Positions 1-7,446 of a stretch of 52,588 bases of DNA are shown here, in pieces. How positions within the stretch are numbered: position 1 is the first letter of the stretch; every line of letters begins with the position of its first letter. The stretch comes from Clostridia bacterium (GTDB lineage Bacteria > Bacillota > Clostridia > Oscillospirales > CAG-272). Location: assembly GCA_017547655.1 (NCBI GenBank), contig JAFYPF010000015.1, positions 120,922 through 173,509 on the forward strand, in the 5' to 3' direction. Position numbers and translations under genes: made by a program. A model generated the notes under the pieces. The model saw only the letters and a list, made by a program, of their open reading frames with translations, searched no databases and was not told the DNA's origin.

Positions 1-534
1 ACCGCGTGCGGCAATAAAGATGCAGGACTTTCCGAAGAATCTTATACTATTGAAATTGAAATCGAAAATTACGGCGTAATCACCGCCGTCCTTGACGCAA
101 AAACCGCACCTATAACCGTAAAAAACCTTATCGACCTTATAAACAAGGATTTTTATGACGGTGTATCTTTCCACCGTATAATAAACGGATTTATGATGCA
201 AGGCGGAGATCCCAACGGCAACGGTATAAACGACGAGAATACACCTACCATAAAGGGTGAATTTGCTTACAACGGCGTTGAAAACAACATAAGTCACACA
301 AGAGGAACGCTTTCTATGGCTCGTTCAAGCAGCTACAACAGCGCCGCTTCACAGTTCTTTATTATGCACAAAGACAATACGAGACTTGATGGACAGTATG
401 CGGCTTTCGGCAGAGTTACCGACGGAATGGATATCGTTGATAAAATATGTCAAACCACTCCCGTTACCGACGACAACGGCTCGGTTGCACCCCAAAACAG
501 ACCTATAATTAAAGAAATCAGAATTGTAGACTAA
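1..534 (+). CDS. cyclophilin-type peptidyl-prolyl isomerase, 5' end outside window
   Basis: The frame is open from base 1, so the start lies outside the window; 177 residues are visible. The cyclophilin signatures are FHRIINGFMMQGGDPNGNG (catalytic Arg in FHR), SMARSSSYNSAASQFFI, and LDGQYAAFGRVTDGMDIVD. The visible protein opens with TACGNKDAG, which resembles the Cys of a lipobox followed by a short linker, so this is probably a membrane-anchored extracytoplasmic foldase that catalyses cis-trans isomerisation of Xaa-Pro bonds in exported proteins. The lipoprotein part is inference because the signal peptide is cut off. The stop is followed after 20 bases by deoC on the same strand. Confidence 0.9.
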   Translation, partial: TACGNKDAGLSEESYTIEIEIENYGVITAVLDAKTAPITVKNLIDLINKDFYDGVSFHRIINGFMMQGGDPNGNGINDENTPTIKGEFAYNGVENNISHTRGTLSMARSSSYNSAASQFFIMHKDNTRLDGQYAAFGRVTDGMDIVDKICQTTPVTDDNGSVAPQNRPIIKEIRIVD

Positions 535-554
535 TTTTAACCAAGAGGTTTATT

Positions 555-1238
555 ATGCTCGACACAAACAAACTCAAAAAAAAATACGGCAATCATACAG
601 GAAAAGAAATACTTTCTTTCTGCGACCACACTATATTAAAGCAAGACTCTGTATGGGCAGACGTTAAACGCATTTGCGACGAGGGAATGTTGGCAAAAAC
701 GGCTTCGGTATGTATTCAGCCGTCTTTTGTAAAACAAGCAGTCGACTACGTCGAAGGCAAACTTCCTATCTGCACCGTAATAGGTTTTCCGAACGGATAT
801 ATAACAACAGCAACCAAATTTTTCGAAACATCAGACGCAGTAAAAAACGGAGCTTCCGAAATTGATATGGTAATCAATATTGGAGCCCTTAAGGAGCGTA
901 AATACGATGAATTATCAAATGAAATTAAAGCAATCAAAGAAGCATGTAACGGAAAACTCCTTAAGGTCATAATTGAAACCTGTCTGCTAACAGACGATGA
1001 AAAGAAAATCATGTGCAACATAGTTGCAAACAGCGGCGCAGAATATATAAAAACCTCTACCGGCTTTGCCGGTGGCGGAGCTACGTTCCACGACGCAGAG
1101 CTTATGGTAAATGAGACAGCAGGGAAAATCAAAGTAAAAGCTGCAGGCGGAATCAAATCTATTGACGATGCTGTAAAATTCCTTGATCTCGGCGTTATGA
1201 GACTCGGTACAAGCTCACTTTTTAAAATGTTTTGCTAA
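555..1238 (+). CDS. deoC: deoxyribose-phosphate aldolase
   Basis: This 227-residue protein has the usual length of bacterial DeoC, which cleaves 2-deoxyribose 5-phosphate to glyceraldehyde 3-phosphate and acetaldehyde in deoxynucleoside catabolism. The family's active-site blocks are present: EIDMVINIGAL (the Asp), KVIIETCLL, YIKTSTGF (the Schiff-base Lys), and VKAAGGIKS (the second Lys), with a C-terminal RLGTSS phosphate-binding segment. The ATG has an AAGAGG ribosome binding site. The acetaldehyde produced could be consumed by AdhE, encoded at 12.2 kb, but no shared regulation is visible. The next gene, DUF554, begins 30 bases downstream. Confidence 0.95.
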   Translation: MLDTNKLKKKYGNHTGKEILSFCDHTILKQDSVWADVKRICDEGMLAKTASVCIQPSFVKQAVDYVEGKLPICTVIGFPNGYITTATKFFETSDAVKNGASEIDMVINIGALKERKYDELSNEIKAIKEACNGKLLKVIIETCLLTDDEKKIMCNIVANSGAEYIKTSTGFAGGGATFHDAELMVNETAGKIKVKAAGGIKSIDDAVKFLDLGVMRLGTSSLFKMFC

Positions 1239-1268
1239 TCCTTATGCAAATAAAAAATAGGTAAAAAT

Positions 1269-1982
1269 ATGATAGGACTTGGAACAATAATAAACGTCGC
1301 TGCCATATTGGCAGGCGGACTTATCGGTGCCCTCTTCGGCAAATTCTTAAAAGAAAGTCTGCAAAGCGCTCTTGTAAAATCCACCGGTATATGCGTTATG
1401 TTTATCGGTATCAGCGGCGCTTTGGAAAAAATAATGACTGTATCAGACGGAAAACTAACAAGCGGTGGCACATTGATGATGATAGCAAGTATGGCTATCG
1501 GTACTCTTATCGGCGAAATAATCAATATTGACGGACTTATCGAGCGTTTTGGCGAATGGCTAAAGAAAAAAACGGGTAACGCAAAAGATATATCGTTTGT
1601 AGAAGGCTTTGTCAGCGCATCTATCACTGTCTGTGTTGGAGCTATGACGGTCGTTGGCTCAATAAATGACGGACTTTTCGGCGATTATTCAATATTGCTT
1701 GTAAAATCCCTGCTCGACTTTATCATAATTATCGTTATGACCTCATCAGTCGGAAAGGGCTGTGTTTTCTCGGCAATCCCCGTAGCAATATTACAAGGCG
1801 GTTTTACGCTTGCAGCAAAATTTATTGAACCATATATGACTGATGCCGCATTACACAACCTTTCTCTCGTAGGCTCAATCCTTATTTTCTGCGTCGGATT
1901 AAACCTTCTTCGCAAAAACTCGGTAAGAGTTGCAAATATGCTTCCAGCAATCCTTGTAGCAATAATTTGGGCGTTCTTTTAA
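1269..1982 (+). CDS. DUF554 family membrane protein (YqgA/YdfK type)
   Basis: This 237-residue polytopic protein starts MIGLGTIINVAAILAGGLIGALFG and continues with several Gly- and Ile-rich hydrophobic segments (about seven by eye). The conserved family features include FVSASITVCVGAMTVVGSINDG and CVFSAIPVAILQGG. These match the DUF554 (YqgA/YdfK) integral membrane family, whose substrate and function are unknown. A short AGGT sits before the ATG. It is colinear with deoC upstream and the DUF1461 protein downstream, with gaps of about 25-30 bases, so these genes are probably co-transcribed. No functional prediction is justified beyond inner-membrane location. Confidence 0.85.
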   Translation: MIGLGTIINVAAILAGGLIGALFGKFLKESLQSALVKSTGICVMFIGISGALEKIMTVSDGKLTSGGTLMMIASMAIGTLIGEIINIDGLIERFGEWLKKKTGNAKDISFVEGFVSASITVCVGAMTVVGSINDGLFGDYSILLVKSLLDFIIIIVMTSSVGKGCVFSAIPVAILQGGFTLAAKFIEPYMTDAALHNLSLVGSILIFCVGLNLLRKNSVRVANMLPAILVAIIWAFF

Positions 1983-2006
1983 ATCTGTCAACCATAGGTG
2001 TTTATT

Positions 2007-2780
2007 ATGAAATGGCTTGACAAAACAGCAGTAATTCTTTTTACCGTTTGTTTGTTTTTATCATCTGCTCTTATTCCGATTACGTTCATTAGTACAAGCA
2101 CTACATTTTACCGCACTCAACTGAAAGCCTGCGGAATATATCCCATCGAAAATAAGTCGACAGTCATTCGTTATATAGGCGGAAACAGGGATATGTCAGC
2201 AGCATTCACATCAGAACAATTTGATGAAATAATTGCACACATCACAGACTTTATGGCAAATAAAAAACAAAACTTTGCTTTGCAAATGGACGGAATCAAT
2301 TTGAATGGAGAAATTGTTGGCAGCGTCAATATTTTCGGTAATGAAGCTATAACACACATGAATGACGTAAAAACTGTTTTTGCAACCGCAAAATCAGCAC
2401 TTGTTGCTTGTGTTATATCCCTAATCGTATGCGCTTTCTATATGTTCAGCAGAAAAAGCTATATCAAAAAGATAATTTATAAACTTTCGCTCGGTGTCAC
2501 TACAAGTATCTTTACAATTTTTGCTCTGTTTTTCGGCGGCAGTTTCATAAAACATCTTATTAACGGAAGCGGTTCATTTTCCGATACGCTTTGGTTTGAT
2601 ATGCACCACATATTTTTCCCACTGTCTCCCGAAAAATTTCAAGCATCATCCTTTAACGATACGCTGACATATATACTCACACTCGACTTTTTTATGAATA
2701 CTGTAATTGTAGTAACTGTCTGCATCATATCCCTAACGGCAATATGGCTTTTCTTCTCAAAACTAATTTCAAAAAAATGA
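2007..2780 (+). CDS. DUF1461 / TIGR01906-type integral membrane protein
   Basis: This is a 257-residue protein with an N-terminal membrane helix (about residues 8-30), an extracytoplasmic segment of about 100 residues, and three further helices. The sequence ITHMNDVKTVF matches the HMxDVK signature of the TIGR01906/DUF1461 family, of unknown function. A GTG nine bases upstream is also in frame, but it lies inside the ATAGGTG ribosome binding site, so the ATG at 2007 is chosen. It is the last gene of the deoC-DUF554-DUF1461 run; an intrinsic terminator follows within a few bases of the stop. Confidence 0.75.
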   Translation: MKWLDKTAVILFTVCLFLSSALIPITFISTSTTFYRTQLKACGIYPIENKSTVIRYIGGNRDMSAAFTSEQFDEIIAHITDFMANKKQNFALQMDGINLNGEIVGSVNIFGNEAITHMNDVKTVFATAKSALVACVISLIVCAFYMFSRKSYIKKIIYKLSLGVTTSIFTIFALFFGGSFIKHLINGSGSFSDTLWFDMHHIFFPLSPEKFQASSFNDTLTYILTLDFFMNTVIVVTVCIISLTAIWLFFSKLISKK

Positions 2781-2783
2781 AAC

Positions 2784-2812
2784 AAAAAAGACCGATCAAA
2801 ATCGGTCTTTTT
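2784..2812. terminator. bidirectional intrinsic terminator
   Basis: The stem GACCGAT / ATCGGTC with a CAAA loop is flanked by an A-run on the left and a T-run on the right, so it works in both directions. It separates the plus-strand DUF1461 gene from the convergent minus-strand NERD-like gene. Confidence 0.85.
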
Positions 2813-2820
2813 AATGTTTT

Positions 2821-3435
2821 TTATGCGCTCTTCTGTTTTAAAAGCTTTACAACTGCGCGAATTTCTTTAGATGTGAGGAATTTATCCTTATTTACATCAG
2901 ACATAAAAGGCGCAATCTCGTTTGCTGTTATAAGTCCATTCAATCTCTTCGAGAACTTAACTCTCTTTCCGGAGAATATCACAACGTCATGAACGGGAAT
3001 GTTCTCAACGCCTTCCTTTCTCAAAAAGTACTTCATTGACTTAACATTCTCTTTGCTTCTGATAAAAGGATCTTCAAAGGAATAGAATTTATCGTTCACA
3101 ATACGATTCCACACTCCCCCCTCGGTTATATCAATAAATCCCGAGCCGGGGATGGTGGTAATTATCATAATACCGCCCTTATTCACAAAAACAAACCCCA
3201 AGTCAGCTATGTATTTCCCATGTTTGTCCGAGGAATTTTCTATGAGCAGTTTAACGTTTCTTATAGTATTCAACCTGCTAAAACGAGTGCTGATGTAGCT
3301 GAAAGCAAAGTTTTTCTTATTTCTGCCTTCTCTCATTATCTTTCTTGCGGTTATGCGAGAATAAATCACCCATATCAGCCATAGCATAAATGCTATATAA
3401 AGCATTATTCCCGCAGTAATGAAAAACTTACCCAT
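2821..3435 (-). CDS. membrane-anchored protein with a degenerate NERD-like domain
   Basis: This 204-residue protein has one N-terminal membrane helix (about residues 5-27) and a basic linker. The following domain resembles the nuclease-related (NERD) domain: an Asp in YIADLGFVFVNKGGIMII, then GFIDITEGGVWNRI, then FEDPFIRSKENVKSMKYFL. In NERD proteins the strand after the Asp usually carries a Glu-x-Lys motif; here the corresponding stretch reads IITTIPGSG, so the nuclease centre looks lost. The C-terminal part (SDVNKDKFLTSKEIRAVVKLL) is charged and helical. It lies 62 bases after the acyl carrier protein gene on the same strand and is probably co-transcribed with it. Function is unknown. Confidence 0.6.
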   Translation of the reverse strand: MGKFFITAGIMLYIAFMLWLIWVIYSRITARKIMREGRNKKNFAFSYISTRFSRLNTIRNVKLLIENSSDKHGKYIADLGFVFVNKGGIMIITTIPGSGFIDITEGGVWNRIVNDKFYSFEDPFIRSKENVKSMKYFLRKEGVENIPVHDVVIFSGKRVKFSKRLNGLITANEIAPFMSDVNKDKFLTSKEIRAVVKLLKQKSA

Positions 3436-3497
3436 ACCTTTCCCCTTTTCGTTATTTTATCAAAAACAAAAATTAAAGACTATGCTTAACGGCAGTC

Positions 3498-3728
3498 TTA
3501 TTCTCCAACCACGTCAGAAAGATAGTTCACAACGTCTCCAACAGTAACAAATTTGTGAATCTCCTCATCCTTGATTTCGATATCAAACTTTTCCTCGCAC
3601 GAAAGAACAAGGTCTGCAAGTTCAAGAGAGTTTATTCCCAAGTCTCCTACAAGCTCACTCTTCATTGTAATATCGTCGGGGTTAATCTGAAGTGCTTCTT
3701 CCAAAAGTTCTTTTACCTTTTCAAACAT
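3498..3728 (-). CDS. acpP: acyl carrier protein
   Basis: At 76 residues this has the standard ACP length. The four-helix ACP pattern is clear, and the phosphopantetheine attachment Ser lies in DLGINSLELADLV, preceded by acidic residues as usual. Its 4'-phosphopantetheinylated form carries growing acyl chains. The frame extends 30 codons further upstream, but the ATG at 3728 follows a GGAG ribosome binding site at the right distance and matches the family's N-terminus (MFEKVKELL). It is not next to fab genes here; the only neighbour in its operon is the NERD-like membrane protein. It could be the housekeeping AcpP or a specialised paralogue. Confidence 0.85.
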   Translation of the reverse strand: MFEKVKELLEEALQINPDDITMKSELVGDLGINSLELADLVLSCEEKFDIEIKDEEIHKFVTVGDVVNYLSDVVGE

Positions 3729-3784
3729 AAAATTCTCCATTCCCGGCAGCATAATTATAGTTTTGTTTTTTAAGAAACATGCTT

Positions 3785-3810
3785 GCCGAGAGTCTGCCGG
3801 AAGCCTCGGC
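3785..3810 (-). other. hairpin in the acyl carrier protein leader
   Basis: The arms GCCGAG and CTCGGC enclose 14 bases within the roughly 140-base leader between the predicted transcription start near 3867 and the ACP start codon. No T-run follows, so it is not an obvious terminator. It is a weak candidate for leader control. Confidence 0.3.
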
Positions 3811-3873
3811 TGTTTCAATCATTAACATAAAATATGCCGTATTCCCATAACAAAAACACGACTTCTCCCACCA

Positions 3874-3902
3874 ATTATATCAAACCATTTTTATTTTGTC
3901 AA
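3874..3902 (-). promoter_or_regulatory. sigma-A-type promoter of the ACP gene
   Basis: On the minus strand, TTGACA and TATAAT are separated by exactly 17 bases. Transcription would start near 3867, giving a leader of about 140 bases before the ACP start codon. With the divergent nfeD promoter this accounts for most of the 310-base gap between the two genes. Confidence 0.85.
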
Positions 3903-3975
3903 CAAATTTTATTCACCTAAAAAAATTTGTTTATTTACACCAAATCCGAACCTTTATTTTCTCATACTATAAATA

Positions 3976-4004
3976 TTTACAACATCGATTGTATATGATA
4001 TAAT
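3976..4004 (+). promoter_or_regulatory. sigma-A-type promoter of nfeD/band-7 genes
   Basis: TTTACA and TATAAT are spaced by 17 bases, about 35 bases before the nfeD start codon. Confidence 0.8.
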
Positions 4005-4038
4005 TAGTCAAACAGCATATATTAAGGAGGCGTTTGAT

Positions 4039-4482
4039 ATGATTGAATATATGCCTTACATTTGGGCAGTGGTAACAATATTGGCAATAATTGTCGAAAG
4101 CATGGTCGGCGACCTTGTAACCATTTGGTTTATACCTGCAGGCGTACTGTCCGTTATTCTATCACTTTTACCTTTAGATATACCCGTGTGGCTTCAGGTA
4201 TTGATTTTTCTTACCGTTTCAACACTTCTCGTCATCATGTCGAAAACTATCTGGAAAGGTCTTTTTAAGAAAAATCCCTTGGTAAAAACCAATCTTGATG
4301 CTGTTGTGGGAAACGAAGCTATTGTTGTTGAAAAAATTGACAACATAGAGGGAAAAGGCGCGGTAAAAATATTTGGCAAGGTTTGGTCTGCCCTTTCGGA
4401 CGACGGTTCAATTATCGAAGAAAATGAGCTTGTTACCGTAAAAGAAATTCGCGGTGTAAAACTCGTTTGTATAAAAAAATAA
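4039..4482 (+). CDS. NfeD-like membrane protein
   Basis: This 147-residue protein is a short-form NfeD protein. It has two or three membrane helices in the first 70 residues (YIWAVVTILAIIVE, LVTIWFIPAGVLSVILSLL, LQVLIFLTVSTLLVIM) and then a C-terminal OB-fold-like domain starting near VGNEAIVVEKIDNIEGKGAVKIFGKVWSA; the G-x-V-K/R-x-x-G-x-x-W pattern is the family hallmark. NfeD proteins work with SPFH/band-7 scaffolds in membrane microdomains, and the next gene encodes such a scaffold. The AAGGAGG ribosome binding site is strong. The pairing with the neighbour is typical and supports the assignment. Confidence 0.88.
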   Translation: MIEYMPYIWAVVTILAIIVESMVGDLVTIWFIPAGVLSVILSLLPLDIPVWLQVLIFLTVSTLLVIMSKTIWKGLFKKNPLVKTNLDAVVGNEAIVVEKIDNIEGKGAVKIFGKVWSALSDDGSIIEENELVTVKEIRGVKLVCIKK

Positions 4483-4500
4483 TTTTTGGAGGTTATAATT

Positions 4501-5424
4501 ATGACAGGTTTTATCATTGGTGCAGTTATAGTATTGTTCCTTATTATCGTAAGCAATATACACATCGTTCCTCAAGCATACGGCTTCGTTGTTGAGAGAC
4601 TCGGTGCATATAATGCTACGTGGACTACGGGTATCCACTTTAAGTTTCCATTTCTTGACAGAATTGCAAAAAAGGTTACGCTTATGGAGCAGGTTGCAGA
4701 CTTCCCGCCCCAACCCGTTATTACAAAAGATAACGTAAGAATGCAAATAGATACGGTTATCTTCTACCAGATTACTGACTGTAAGCTTTACACCTACGGT
4801 GTTACTAATCCTATCGCAGCTATTGAAAACCTTACAGCAACAACGTTGCGTAATATTATCGGTGAACTTGAGCTTGATGCTACACTTACTTCGAGAGATA
4901 TCATCAACACCAAGATGCGCGCCATACTCGACGAAGCAACAGATCCGTGGGGTATAAAGGTTAACAGAGTCGAACTCAAAAATATTATTCCTCCCAAGGA
5001 AATTCAGGATGCTATGGAAAAGCAAATGAAAGCAGAACGTGAAAGACGTGAGCTTATCTTGCGCGCTGAAGGTGAAAAAAATTCTCAAATTCTCGTTTCC
5101 GAGGGTAGAAAACAGTCCTTGATTCTCGAAGCAGAAGCTAAAAAACAAGCGGCTATCCTTGAAGCTGAAGCTATAAAAGAAACAAAAATTCTTGAGGCTG
5201 CCGGTGAAGCAGAAGCTATTTTGAAAATCCAAGAAGCAAACGCAACAGGTATTAAACTTCTTAACGAAGCAGCCCCCACTAAAGAAATTGTTGCTTTGAA
5301 AGGTCTTGAAGCCTTTGTTGAAGCTGCAAACGGCAATGCAACGAAGATTATTATACCGAGCGAGATACAGGCGCTTGCAGGTCTTGCAACATCTGCATCA
5401 GAGCTTATGAAATCAGATAAATAA
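4501..5424 (+). CDS. SPFH/band-7 domain protein (stomatin/QmcA-like)
   Basis: This is a 307-residue protein with one N-terminal membrane helix (MTGFIIGAVIVLFLIIVSN). The band-7 domain follows (VVERLGAYNATWTTGIHF, VTLMEQVADFPPQPVITKDNV, LRNIIGELELDATLTSRD, WGIKVNRVELKNI). A long Ala/Glu-rich coiled coil runs from about residue 175 to 255, and the C-terminus ends in IIIPSEIQALAGLATSASELMKS. It is expected to form membrane-associated oligomers and to act with the NfeD protein encoded 18 bases upstream. A TTG-initiated extension of five codons lies inside the GGAGG site, so ATG 4501 is chosen. A terminator follows directly. Confidence 0.9.
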   Translation: MTGFIIGAVIVLFLIIVSNIHIVPQAYGFVVERLGAYNATWTTGIHFKFPFLDRIAKKVTLMEQVADFPPQPVITKDNVRMQIDTVIFYQITDCKLYTYGVTNPIAAIENLTATTLRNIIGELELDATLTSRDIINTKMRAILDEATDPWGIKVNRVELKNIIPPKEIQDAMEKQMKAERERRELILRAEGEKNSQILVSEGRKQSLILEAEAKKQAAILEAEAIKETKILEAAGEAEAILKIQEANATGIKLLNEAAPTKEIVALKGLEAFVEAANGNATKIIIPSEIQALAGLATSASELMKSDK

Positions 5425-5431
5425 TCCTTTT

Positions 5432-5467
5432 ACTGTGAGTGGGCAACGCCTACTCACAGTTTTTTTG
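5432..5467 (+). terminator. intrinsic terminator of the nfeD/band-7 operon
   Basis: A nine-base perfect stem, ACTGTGAGT / ACTCACAGT, with an inner GGC/GCC, is followed by seven T residues. Confidence 0.9.
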
Positions 5468-5470
5468 GTA

Positions 5471-5506
5471 TAAGAAAACACTCGGCTATATTTCTATAAC
5501 CGAGTG
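5471..5506 (-). terminator. intrinsic terminator of the 6S-like RNA
   Basis: On the minus strand, CACTCGGTTATA pairs with TATAGCCGAGTG (one mismatch) around a GAAA-type loop, followed by TTTTCTTA. Confidence 0.75.
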
Positions 5507-5722
5507 CCTTTTATAAAGCCCCACCGGGCCGTGTAAACGGAAATTAAGCAACCCTGCATGTGCAAGGCGGTGCCCTCTTCAATAGTTTGTGCTACCAGCT
5601 TCCCTCTATATGCGTAAATAATAAACAAATAGGAGGAGGTCTGCATTCCCCATACCGAAAGTTCGGGCTCCTTTAATAATCTGTGGGTTTAATTACCCGT
5701 TTATCACAAACAAAGCAGGAAT
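5473..5722 (-). ncRNA. ssrS: structured non-coding RNA, probably 6S RNA
   Basis: A roughly 250-base transcription unit on the minus strand has its own promoter (5729-5756) and an intrinsic terminator (hairpin 5479-5506, T-run 5471-5478), and no open reading frame. The ends form a long closing stem: 5531-5547 pairs with 5688-5707, with a bulge and a small internal loop. An inner stem pairs CCTCTTC at 5574-5580 with the GAGGAGG region at 5632-5638. On the transcript's 3' side, just inside the closing stem, a small hairpin is followed by AGGGUUGC. That position and sequence recall the E. coli 6S central-bubble hairpin and its AAGGGUUAC. The general design (closing stem, bubble, apical stem) fits 6S RNA, which binds sigma-A RNA polymerase. 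The 6S name is inference from memory of the family. Confidence 0.5.
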
Positions 5723-5728
5723 ACTATT

Positions 5729-5756
5729 ATTGTATGCAAAAACTAAAATTTGATAA
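5729..5756 (-). promoter_or_regulatory. promoter of the 6S-like RNA
   Basis: On the minus strand, TTATCA and TACAAT are separated by 16 bases, within the gap just downstream of the DUF1292 stop. Start of transcription would be near 5722. Confidence 0.55.
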
Positions 5757-5776
5757 CAGTAAAATTTTAGAACAGC

Positions 5777-6073
5777 TTACTGTGCATCGTAGTCAATTTC
5801 ATCGAAGAGCATATCTTCAAAAATTTCAGCTACTTTTTCAAATTCGTCATCATCATCAATAGTAACAAGAAGTTCTTCCCCGTTCTTGTCTGTTTCGAGC
5901 TTAAGAACAACGTATTCCTGTTCTTCAGCATCTTTCTTTTCGGGATCATACGGAATAAGAGCTACATAAGTTGTGCCGTCTATTTCTTGACTAGCAATAA
6001 GCTCAAACTCGCTTTCATTGCCCTCTTCATCAGTCAACGTAAATATTTCATCGCCCATAAATTCTTCTGCCAT
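5777..6073 (-). CDS. DUF1292 family protein (YrzB-like)
   Basis: This small acidic 98-residue protein starts MAEEFMGDEIFTLTDEEGNESEFELIA and contains VALIPYDPEKKDAEEQEYVVLKL, followed by an acidic region with DDDDEFEKVAEIFEDML. This matches the DUF1292/YrzB family of Firmicutes, which has no established function. A GTG five codons upstream is part of the ribosome binding site (GTGAGG), so the ATG at 6073 is preferred. It is a stand-alone gene with its own promoter; the 6S-like RNA lies immediately downstream on the same strand. Confidence 0.85.
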   Translation of the reverse strand: MAEEFMGDEIFTLTDEEGNESEFELIASQEIDGTTYVALIPYDPEKKDAEEQEYVVLKLETDKNGEELLVTIDDDDEFEKVAEIFEDMLFDEIDYDAQ

Positions 6074-6115
6074 TGGATTGTACCTCACTTATCAATAAAT
6101 TCTTTTTACAGTATA

Positions 6116-6144
6116 ATCATATACGATTTACACCAAATTGTCAA
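6116..6144 (-). promoter_or_regulatory. sigma-A-type promoter of the DUF1292 gene
   Basis: On the minus strand, TTGACA and TATGAT are separated by 17 bases, about 40 bases before the start codon. Confidence 0.8.
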
Positions 6145-6156
6145 TACGGTAGAGCG

Positions 6157-7359
6157 TTAGTTTTCACCTGTTTTATCCGTAATATCCTCATTTTTTTCAT
6201 CATTGGCGACTTGTATCGCTTCGCTTGTCCGAACCGAGCTTTTTGCTTTATTCTTTTTTTCGATATCTTCTTTAATTATACGGTATACCGCAGAAAACAA
6301 CGGAACCCCAACAAGCATACCGACAACGCCATAACAACCACCGCCAACGGTTACGGCGACAAGCACCCAAAGCCCCGGCAATCCTATAGATGAGCCAACC
6401 ACCTTGGGATATATTATATTTCCCTCAAGCTGTTGCAACACAAGTATAAACACAATAAACCACAGGGCTTTTATCGGCGAAACTGTAAGTATCATCAAAG
6501 CGCCCGTTATTGCGCCTATGTACGCACCCGCTATAGGAATCAGGGCGGTTACGGCTATGAGAGCACCTATCATTGTAGCAAACGGGAATCCGAATATCAT
6601 CATTCCGAAGGTACAAAGTCCCCCCAAAATAACCGCCTCTGTTATCTGACCGACAAAGAATTTACGAAATGATTCATTCAATATTCCAACAAAGTAGAAC
6701 AATTTGCCATACGCCTTTTCGGGAAAATAGTTTTCCGCAAGTTTTTTGAACTGTCTTTTCAGTCTGTCTTTATCAAGAAGCAAATATATCGAGAAAATAA
6801 GACCAAGCACACCGGTTACCACACCGGAAATAATGCCTACAACCGTTTTCGCAACGGTGTTCACAACGTCACCAACCCCTGCCGTAACAAAGGTTACAAA
6901 CTGGTCTATCTTTGACTCCCAATCTATCGCCGATAAATATTCAATAACCTTGTCGGGAACAAAGTTCCAATTGTTCGCTTTTTCAATAAATTCTTTCATA
7001 AACGTCGGCGTTTTGGCTGCAAACGACAGCATAATCTGAATGCACGATATAAGCTGCGGTACTATCAACCACACAACAGCCGCAAAAACAACTGCAACCG
7101 TTAAGAATGCAAGAATCATGCACAGCGGACGCCTCATTTTTGATATAGCCTTTGTATTCTTTTTTGGGAAAAACCACTTTTCATAACGGCTCATAAGTAT
7201 ATTGACAATAAATGCAATAATACCACCTATAATAAGCGGATTTATTGCGGAAAATATTACCCCCAACAAAGAAATAAAGGGTCGCCAATACGTTATAGCC
7301 AAAAACAGACCAAACGCACACAATGATATTTTTAGAGCCTTTTTCCAATCAAATTTCAT
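6157..7359 (-). CDS. AI-2E family transporter (PerM/YtvI-like)
   Basis: This 400-residue polytopic protein has the AI-2E transporter (PF01594) layout. Two N-terminal helices (ISLCAFGLFLAITYWRPF, INPLIIGGIIAFIVNILM) and a third (LCMILAFLTVAVVFAAVVWLIV) are followed by a long extramembrane segment. The conserved C-terminal block reads FGMMIFGFPFATMIGALIAVTALIPIAGAYIGAITGALMI, then LQQLEGNIIYPKVVGSSIGLPGLWVLVAV and GVPLFSAVYRIIKE. Family members include Na+/H+ antiporters and putative exporters, so the substrate cannot be told. The C-terminal tail is charged and hydrophilic. The ATG follows AAAGGATG. Confidence 0.9.
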   Translation of the reverse strand: MKFDWKKALKISLCAFGLFLAITYWRPFISLLGVIFSAINPLIIGGIIAFIVNILMSRYEKWFFPKKNTKAISKMRRPLCMILAFLTVAVVFAAVVWLIVPQLISCIQIMLSFAAKTPTFMKEFIEKANNWNFVPDKVIEYLSAIDWESKIDQFVTFVTAGVGDVVNTVAKTVVGIISGVVTGVLGLIFSIYLLLDKDRLKRQFKKLAENYFPEKAYGKLFYFVGILNESFRKFFVGQITEAVILGGLCTFGMMIFGFPFATMIGALIAVTALIPIAGAYIGAITGALMILTVSPIKALWFIVFILVLQQLEGNIIYPKVVGSSIGLPGLWVLVAVTVGGGCYGVVGMLVGVPLFSAVYRIIKEDIEKKNKAKSSVRTSEAIQVANDEKNEDITDKTGEN

Positions 7360-7446
7360 TTATATAACATCCTTTACATATAAATACACACGCACTTTTG
7401 AATATGATTATAACGCCGTTTATGAATTTTTGCAACAATAAAATTA

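Noticed and set aside
2744-2992. 82-codon plus-strand frame across the DUF1461 terminator
   Set aside because: It starts inside another gene and reads through the terminator and the opposite-strand NERD-like gene.
4408-5232. 274-codon frame antisense to the nfeD and band-7 genes
   Set aside because: It is Phe/Cys/Asn-rich, a typical shadow of coding DNA; the plus-strand genes are clear.
5473-5722. Possibility that this RNA is SRP (4.5S) RNA, tmRNA or a plus-strand riboswitch
   Set aside because: There is no GGAAGGAAGC-like SRP apical loop, no tRNA-like end, and no plus-strand gene within reach downstream; promoter and terminator are on the minus strand.
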